Below, piece by piece: positions 53,901 through 62,900 of a DNA stretch of 64,000 nucleotides (position 1 is the first letter of the stretch; each line of letters starts with the position of its first letter). The DNA is from Enoplolaimus lenunculus. Taxonomy: Eukaryota > Nematoda > Enoplea > Enoplida > Thoracostomopsidae. Location of the stretch: assembly GCA_030248215.1 (NCBI GenBank), contig JASANG010000483.1, forward strand, positions 124,001 through 188,000. Direction: 5' to 3'. The translations under genes and the position numbers were made by a program. The notes under the pieces were generated by a model. That model was not told where the DNA came from. It ran no database searches and was given only the letters and a program-made list of their open reading frames with translations.

Positions 53901-56900
53901 AAAACTTGCGCTGCAAATAATTCATTAAAAATCAAAGCCAGGAATTTAGTTCACATGTGTGAATAACGATGCAAGTTCACTGAATTTATTGCAGCCGCTA
54001 TTTCATTGGCTGATGAAAAAATGTAAGTTCTGCATGCAATTTACAGCTGCAAGTTGTCGCAGCAAAAACTTGCGCGTGTGAATAGGGCTTTATTTTTTAA
54101 ATCGGCAAGGAATTCACATTAATAAAACGTTTTAAATAATACGTCGATCACTTCTCAAATAATTTATGCAACTTCCACAATAACTCTCGCCCATACCAGC
54201 GCTGTTACAATTGGCTAGAAAATTATAGGAGGGCATGCACGGTTTTCAAATAAGCGCGGATGGAAAACTTTTCTAGGGAGTTGCGGGTAGGACCATAGCC
54301 AGGTCACCTTGTTGGGGTGCTCAAAATCGTTCAGGTAGAGAGGCATATAAAGATTTCAATGACTTTACAAGCAAGATTGAAAATTTTCTATGAGGGGAGA
54401 AACTTTTTTCAGGGCGGCTGCGCCCCCTGGCCCCCTTGGGTACGAGCCCAGGGCGGGTCAAAATTTTTATGGGGGCTGAGTGGCAAGTATATCGCTGTTA
54501 GATCGTAGTAAATAAGAGGTTGTAAATTTGATCGCTGACTTTGTTTTAGTTTTGCTTTTAGATTTTACTAATGATGATTGAACACGTGCTGCCAAGCGGC
54601 TATTTCCATCATTCACTACGAGCTCTTTCAGTCGATATGGCAGTGTTACGTGAACTGATGCAACAAAACCAACCAAAACTCGCTGAACATCTAAATAAAC
54701 TACAACGCAAATCAGGTACATTTATTGTTTCAGGTCATCAAATTAAGAAAAGACTTGGGAGCTTGAGTTTATAGGTAATTTATCATTAAAATACTGATTT
54801 TTCTTAGTGTAATGGTAAACCGTATTACGAATTCATAGAAATAATTCACCAATCATCGTCCCCTCCAATGGATTTTTTAGAATCATGACGGTAAGTTGAC
54901 TTGCTGTTTGTTCCAGAGCCAGTATTTTCAAATGTGTGTAAGCCAGCGTGCAACCGGAATTATAAGATACCGGAACCGGAAACTGGAGTCGGAACCGGAA
55001 AGTAAAAAATATTTGTTGCCAAAAAATTTATTTTTCACGCTATTTTATCTCTTTTAATGCAGCAGCACCATTTATAGTGCAAAAATCCTAAAACAAATGC
55101 AGTAGGTGGAAACATAAGATCAATTATGGAGTATGGCACAAATTAAAAATTTTGGTAATACACGCACGGATCATTTTAGAGAAATAATTTACACAGTAAA
55201 TTCCAATGAGTTGATTAATCAATTCAGCTAGCGAGTTGGTTATTTCTGAATTAATATCGGTAAACATTAACTCACTCTGAGTTGAGTTGACTCTGGGTGA
55301 ATTGATTAATTAAAATGTCTGAGTTCTGAAAGTCCTAACTCAGACTGAGTGATTCAACTCATTCTGAGATAAAATCAACTCACTGAAATTTGCAGTGTAG
55401 AATAATATGCCAATTTTTCTTAAATTTTGAAATGAGAAAAAATTTCAATACCGAAAATATCTGAAAATTCCGGTGAAAAAATACCGGATTTATTACCGGA
55501 ACCGGATAGTGAAAAATACCGGATTTCACTACCGGAACCGAAATTCCGGTTGCACCCCAATGTAAGCACCTGTTACCAATTGGTAATAGGTCTTGTAACT
55601 TTCGAACCAGTGAATATTGACTTTTGATATTCAGAACATTTACTGCTTTCGATATTTTCTACTTTTGTATTAATTTTGAGATCTGAAATTGCAGCAGTTC
55701 GTTAGTTTGAAAACCTATTACTAACTGGTAATAGGTACGCTGTACATTTGAGAATACGGGTCCAGATCTTAATAATTGTTGGCAAGAGTTATAGCAGGTT
55801 TAGGTCTGCATTGTTTTCTTATTACTGTTTTTCTTATAAATATACGCCATTTACTTAGCAGCCTGAGTCGAATGGTATACAAAATTGTTAAACTTTTTCA
55901 CAAACGAACTGTTTATGTCCGGAATGGATCCGAAATACATCAACCCGTGAAATTTTTCAAAAATTCAAATTTACATGCGTAATGATCCAGCAAAGTGATG
56001 GGAAACTTAAAAAATTTAAAATTGCAAAATTTGATGGTTTCAGACAAAAACGCCAGTGAAACCGAATCGCAAAACCGACGTTTAAGATCACAATTTAACA
56101 CAACCAATTTCAAAATACTAAAAATTTAACGAAAACAATATTAAAATTCAAAAATGTTGAAAAAAAGTATCCTAAACTACCGAAAATCTATAGATCGACC
56201 ACTAAAAACTGTCATTAATTCCTGGTGCAACTTAAAAAATAAAATATTACCATTTTAAATCTATTTCTTTGTTCTAGAAAGCGACTACGAGCCTCCGTTG
56301 ATCAATTTATTCTCAATGCAATGGTTTCTAACTGTGTTCGCAACGTGCCTTCCTCAACACGTCGTATATCGAGTTTGGGACTCTCTGCTCCTCCAAGGAT
56401 CCGAAATCCTGCTACGGACTGCGCTCACAATTTGGTCACGGTTGTCACAGTGAGTTTTCGTACATTTCCTGGACGAACCAGCGTCAAAAAGCTTCTGGTT
56501 TCAACAGTGCCTGAGCAGGCTAGGGTGGGCTCCAAAAATTTCGAAGTAGGTTCCCGGTGTGATGATCAATATATTTTTCAAATTTTTCGATTACTATCTT
56601 CTTAGGGTAGCGAACCGTCTTTGGGGTGAGCCCCTTCAAATGTGGGTATCGGGGTGGCAGCTCCGGCCCTGGATTTTAATTGGATAAAATTCAACAGACC
56701 TTTATGTAAACTTAGTCTTCTAAATTTTTTTGCTTCGCTTACTTTTAGCGTTGTATATGTACATACGTATATTATACACACAAAATAATTTATACTTAAA
56801 GTTTTGCCAAATTTGCAAGTGTTGGAATCGGTACCAATCACCGCTTTGGTGCAGAGCTTGGGGCTCCGTTCAAAGAGGTGTGGGTATACGCGGTGTAGCT

Positions 56901-59900
56901 TGTGTCTGTGCAGAGTGTGTAATTTTAATAGCACATATAGCACCAAAGGAAATTATGATATCGGCCGCGTGGTGTAATGCGTAGCGCGTTTGACTCGCAA
57001 GCGAGAAGTCCGAGGTTCGATACCCGGCGTGGCCATATGTTTCGGAGAAATTAAGTGGGAAAATCATGTATATTTACAGTACTTCGAGGAAACGGGTCGT
57101 GCCGACCGTGCAGTTCTGACGGTAGGCTCTCACGTCTTGTGGAGACATTGTCCTACGAATGCTTGTATTCACTGTTAGAGTGTGCACAGTGTCGCCAAAT
57201 TAACGAACACAGTTTGCTGTATTAGTTGCTCATAGTATACTCTATGTGAAAAAGGCTCAATTGGAGTCCAATTCACAAGCTGACGGTGTAGAAAATATCG
57301 AACAACAGTAGAAATTAATAGCTGTCTTTTAGTCGTGTACTCAAAACGCGATCAGCAGATGAATTTTACTGTTTAATGGAACCAATGACCGAACAGTTGG
57401 CAAATATTACACAAGTGCAAGCGAACGAGTTGATTCAGGTAAACGCATAATTGCCAAAATCGCATAACTGGCAAACGTCATGGTGATGTTTTAGTAATTG
57501 TTACAGTGGCGGATCCAGGATCTCAAAATGGGGGGTGGGCCAAAATTTCACAGGTAATAAACTTATTTTTGAGCCATACTGAAAGTGACCCAAATAAGAG
57601 GGGGTCCCCAATTTGAGTCCCAATTAATTAGAGTCCGTATCCCTAATAAGAATTCGTAAGCGGGTAGACTCCTTAAACCCTTGTTTAGAGTGCACAAATG
57701 TCTATTATCCCTAATTGTAGCGCATAAATGACTCCAGGGCCAAGAAACTTTTAAACGTGCTTATACTATTGTGTATAAAACAGAGAAATAAACAGCGTAG
57801 AACAGCAATTGACACTATATAATTTTTGTCGAGATCCGGTTGGGGGGCCACGGCCGGGGTGGGGCCCCCCGTGGATCCGCCATTGTAATTGTACCATTCT
57901 TTTGCCATAATTGCACCGAACCAGAACATATTCTAAGCTCTGTTGCTTGCTCAACTTGCTTAAGAAACTGAAAGCTGTTCAGTACGAGCATAAAAGGAAT
58001 TCCGATGACTTACAAGCGAAGTTGAAACATTTTTAAAATCCGGCAGTTTAAGGGATTGAGCCGTCCTGATTCCTGCCTGACTGTGGGGACCCCTCACCCA
58101 TATTAATAGACATTTTTTAGTCCACAACATTCTCTTGATGGACACTTACTTGGTGCATCCTACGAAATTTTTCATCGCTCTGAATCATTCAGTCGATGTC
58201 CTTGAAGAAAGTTTCCCGAAACTAATATCGCTCCGTGAATCGACGCTCAAAGCCGTGTAACAACAAACCGCTATCCTGTATAGGAAAACGTAAACACCGG
58301 TCTAATCATACCACATGTGGTTGCTTGGTGACCTAAATTGTAGATGGCTGAAGAATCCCAATTTTTTTCCCACGCCTTGAAATTCTTTACCCGCGAGTAT
58401 ACTTGGGGCCAAAATTATTTTACCCACGTTAACTCACGGGTGATCGCGTGTAGCACCGGTGGGACGTCAACAACGGTTTCATGACATCACGGCAACACTT
58501 GGACGGTTTAAGCTTTAACAAGTTAGCTGGGATATGGTAATTTTGTGTGACTTTGTTGCGTATTTATTTCAGATGATGTACAACATGGCAGAGTTTCCAT
58601 TTCCAGGACTTGGACAGCTTCGGGAACGATACACGTGGAATATACAACCGTTGTCACCTGCAAGTTTAGGGGGGCAGACTGGTTCATCAGACCGGGGTAT
58701 GTTTTCAGGATGGATTCGAAAACGACCGGAAACTGGTAGTTTCAATCTGGAAGATGATGATGCGAGAATGATCACAGCTTCGTCTTATGTTTGCATGGCT
58801 GGATGGTTAATATCGCCGAACGGTAAGCAGACGTATAAACGGGACTGCATCCATCCAATTGAAATTCCCTCGGAATGGGGGATGTATCACCGACCAGCAG
58901 GATGTAAACGGATAGTAAAAATAACGGAAACGGAAAACGGATATTGAAGTATAAAGTTTTAAAAATGTTTTATTTTTTCTGCTACCACAATTGACGCGTG
59001 CATAAAATTCACCGGTCGTTCAAAGGATTTAAAAAATGGCGGACGCATCGAAATTTTTAAGATTTTGGATGACTTTCGAAATTGTTTTTTCATTTCGAAC
59101 AATTGCAGCATATCTGTCGAAAAAAATGCAAGATTATATATACGTAATTTATAACTAATTTTAAACGTAAAAATAACGCAATTTCCAGTTATTTCTATAA
59201 CGGAAACAGAAACGGAAACGGATATCCGGTTCCACACTGACCACCAACATTTCCGGTTTCCCAATTTTGTGATGCAAATGGTTCATGTGAACCTCACTGT
59301 GCAGTTTTATAGTCATACGGCTACAAAACAATGTTTCGGATACAACTTGTATTCAAAAACGATGAAATGTTATACGCATCAGGATACAACCGTAGGTTTG
59401 CCTCAGGCTCCGGCAAAAAACCGGCCTCCGGCTCCGGTGTTTTTCACCTCCGGTTGCACCCTGATACTCATCGACAAAATAGTCAATTTAGCGAAACTAA
59501 TGTTTTCATAGATTTTATGCAACAGATATTTTTGATTAACCCGTTCCTTAGAGCTCTTAGAAAGCAACGGCTTGTACGCTTGTTGTTAGGTAATTTTGGC
59601 CAGTGTTTAGCTTTGAGGCACGTAACTGGAGTATAAGAACCTTACAGACCATATGAGTAAGCCTAAAGCCTCAGTGTATTAAAGGTAACCTTATGCCTAA
59701 GCTTCAACGTAAGGATAAGCGTATAACTAAAGCTTAAGCTTAAGCTTATGTCTAAGCAAAAAGATTAGTCTAATAGTTGAGCTTACTCTATTATAGTCCT
59801 GCGAAAAAATGGTTTGCACCTCAAAGTAGCGTGGGTCGTAAATTTAATTAGGTTTTTAGAGCGAAATCCTACAGTACAACGTTACACGCTTTATGTCATA

Positions 59901-62900
59901 GATCGATAAGAAATACGTGTCAGCACCGCCTTAAGATATTTTAACTAAGTTTTTAAGCCTTGGAAGAATAAAGCCCTATTCACACGTGCAAGCTTTGTTG
60001 CGAGAACTTGTCATTTGCCACTTGCACTTGCAAATTTTGTTCAATATCCCGTTCGAAACACATGCGCTGCAAATGATTCATTAAACATCATAGCTAGGAA
60101 TTTAGTTCACATGCGTGACTAACCATGCAAGTTCGCTGAATTTATTGCAGCCGCTTTCTCATTGGCTGATGAAAAAATACAAGTTCAGTGTGCAATTTTC
60201 AGCTGCAACTTCTCGCAGCCAAAAACTTCCACGTGTGAATAGCGCTTTAAAAAGGTAACATTCAAAGCATTTGAACATTTCGCTAATTAATTACAAAATT
60301 TCACAACTTTCTGTTGTTTAATTTTAGAAAAATATTTTTTACTTTAAAATTGATTTTGTAATATTTTCTTTTTTTCTCAGGTCGGCTATGCAGTAACGAA
60401 TCCGATGGTTACAGTATCGCTCGCCGTAAATCACCCGAAACCAATCTTCCAACGTTAGAAAAACAATATCGATGCATAAGAAATCGACAAAAACAAGTTG
60501 CAGTCATTATGATGAGTAAGAAACCGCCGACTCCTAGGAAATCATGTCATGTTTCCTTGAAAAATTGCAACACCGCTTGCAAATTAGGCAAAATTCTAAA
60601 TGTCCACCCGTCAACCGAAGGTTTTTGTACTTTCATAACTGTTTGGCTGGCTGCACGCCAAAACACCCAATAGTTTTGTACTGTAAGAAGGACTCAAGTA
60701 AAGACAGGGGTGGATCCAGAGGAACAGAGGGATAGTATATTTTACTGTAGTGGCCCGAGTAGGGGGTCTCCATTTTGAATTCCAATCAACATGAGTCCGT
60801 AGTGTCCGTAAGCGGATAGACTCAATAAATGCCAATTATCACGTATAATTCAACGGATAGGTCCAATACCGGATATATATCAGTAACGAAGGTTGGCAGA
60901 GCGTGGGTTAAAAATAAATAACTGTCCGTAACCAAATAACATGGAGGAATACTATCAGTCTCCCCTCTGTTATTCCGGTCACTACAGTACCATCAGAAAA
61001 AGTTTTATGATAAAAAGGTAAACGTCCATGCGTTACAAGTTTTTACTTTTGTGCCACGAATGTTGTATCTGATTGGCTGCTGACTCGTTTCGCTTGCAAG
61101 ATTTTTTTCACAGTTTATATTTTGTATCCCCTGTCAGAAATTTCTGGATTCCCTACGTCTGAAGATGACGCTAATATTGTCTAAGGCTCACATTAAGTCC
61201 CATCCGTTTTTGCTGTGTCAGTCGTCGACTTATACGAGCCAGGCAATTTACCACTTAGAGTTTTACCAGTTGGTTCGAAATAAAACTGTCAAACCAATTC
61301 TGGCCAATGTTACTTTTAGAGGCGCAACAGTAGATGAAGCGTATTCCCAAGCATAATCCTAAGCCTAAGCCGAAGCCTAAGCAAAAAAAAATGTAATCTA
61401 GAATCTAAACCTACTCTTTTGTAGACCCACCAGAAACCTGGACGCCCCTTAACATGGGCCGCAATTGTAAACATTTTAAAACTTCACATCAACCGTAGCC
61501 AAATTTTAACGACGCCTATTCGGTACTGTATTAATTTAAAATGAATACCTCGCCAATCGATAATTGGAAATTGGAAGACATTTTAATATCCATTTCAACC
61601 TTCATTGCAGAAAATAGTGAGTCAAATTGACTCTCTCCGAAATAAGCTTTTCCTGACTATACAAACTGAGACAAATTCGACTCTGCCAGAGTCAAATTCG
61701 ATTCACTGAATCGCTCATTGAGTCGAATTTGACGCTGGCGGAGACGAATTTTGACTCAGTTTGTGTAGTCAGGAAAAGCCTATTTCGAGTAGAGTCAATT
61801 TGACTCACCATTTTTTGCAGAGTGCGTTTCCTTGTTTTTCAGACGCGATTGCGACAAAACAGCAGCTTCGAACACCGGATGAAAGATCCAAAAAGACAGG
61901 ACGATTGGTCGTTGATCAGACAACGTTTAGTTCCCCAGGATACAAGTTACATTCATTACCGTCAACGAATAAACAAATATTTAATCATTTGTTTGTTCGG
62001 AATCAAATGCCAAGCAATAGTGTAATGTGAGTTGATCTCATTTCAAACCATACTTAACTGTAAAACAAACCCGAGGTAAGTTCCCCCGTATTTTCTAATT
62101 GACGGAGGGAGCCACTACCGAATCCCCCCAGACAAAATTTCTAACTAAAATTTTTTCGCATTTCTCCTAGGAGTACACTGGAGAAAGGTCTACGGCGTAC
62201 TGTAGTTACGTGAATAAGAAGGAGGCGTCCCCATTTTGAGTCCCAATCAATAGGAGTCCGTATTCCTAATAAGAGACGGTAAGCGGATAGAGTCCTTATA
62301 CCCTAATTAGAGTTGATAAATGTCAATTATTCCTAATTGTAGCGCATAAATGACTCCAGGACAAAATAAAGTTAAATAAAGCATACTAAGTTTGGTAAGT
62401 AAATTAAGTATAACCATGCATTATCGCTCAAGGTTTCGATACAAGACAAATAAACGTTTAATTCAACGGATAGTTGCAATACCGGATATATAGCAGTAAC
62501 GAAGGGCGGCGTAGGGCGGATTTAAAATAAATAGCAGTCCGTAACGGAATAACAAAGGATTACCCTCGCAAGAGGCCCAATAAATATCAGTCATCCACTC
62601 TTATTCGGGTCGCTACAGTTGGTACATCAAACGTATTTTTTAAAAATAGTGCATTTTCGGTCGGTTATCTATTTTGAACCAGCGCTATAAGACTATTAAC
62701 CCCAGTGTTACAATGTTTGAAATCCAAGTAAGTACTCTGCTAAAACTGGACAATTGTCGAAATTCCAAAGTATACATAGACGCTTTTATTTGATCCTTTA
62801 ATGGAATGGTTCGGAGCAAAATCTGAGCAGTTAAGCTGATGGGCCATATTCTCAAATGTGTATAGCAACTATCATCAGTTAGCAATAGGTTTTCAAACTC

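Larger units (their letters stand above)
54716..56277 (+). other. TBC1D30 intron 6
   Basis: 1.56 kb; 54945-55560 is a GCAACCGG element with a nested foldback, followed by a GGTAATAGGT/CATTTGAGAATAC repeat at 55563-55765. 55770-56270 shows nothing further. Confidence 0.75.
58823..60380 (+). other. TBC1D30 intron 9
   Basis: 1.56 kb filled by an AACGGAAACGG element (58898-59248), a short GCAACCGG-family piece (59377-59467), a third-subtype TTAGGC-core element (59645-59830) and a CACACGTG MITE (59972-60248). Confidence 0.72.
60516..61842 (+). other. TBC1D30 intron 10
   Basis: 1.3 kb; CCGAATAAG MITE (60745-60987), GTTACTTTAAGG MITE (61302-61460) and a CACTGCAAAAAATGG foldback (61603-61822) that stops 20 bases before the acceptor AG. 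Confidence 0.78.

Noticed and set aside
56963-57035. Functional tRNA gene
   Set aside because: Good acceptor stem and B box, but imperfect T and anticodon stems and a tail shared with two dispersed copies show a SINE head.
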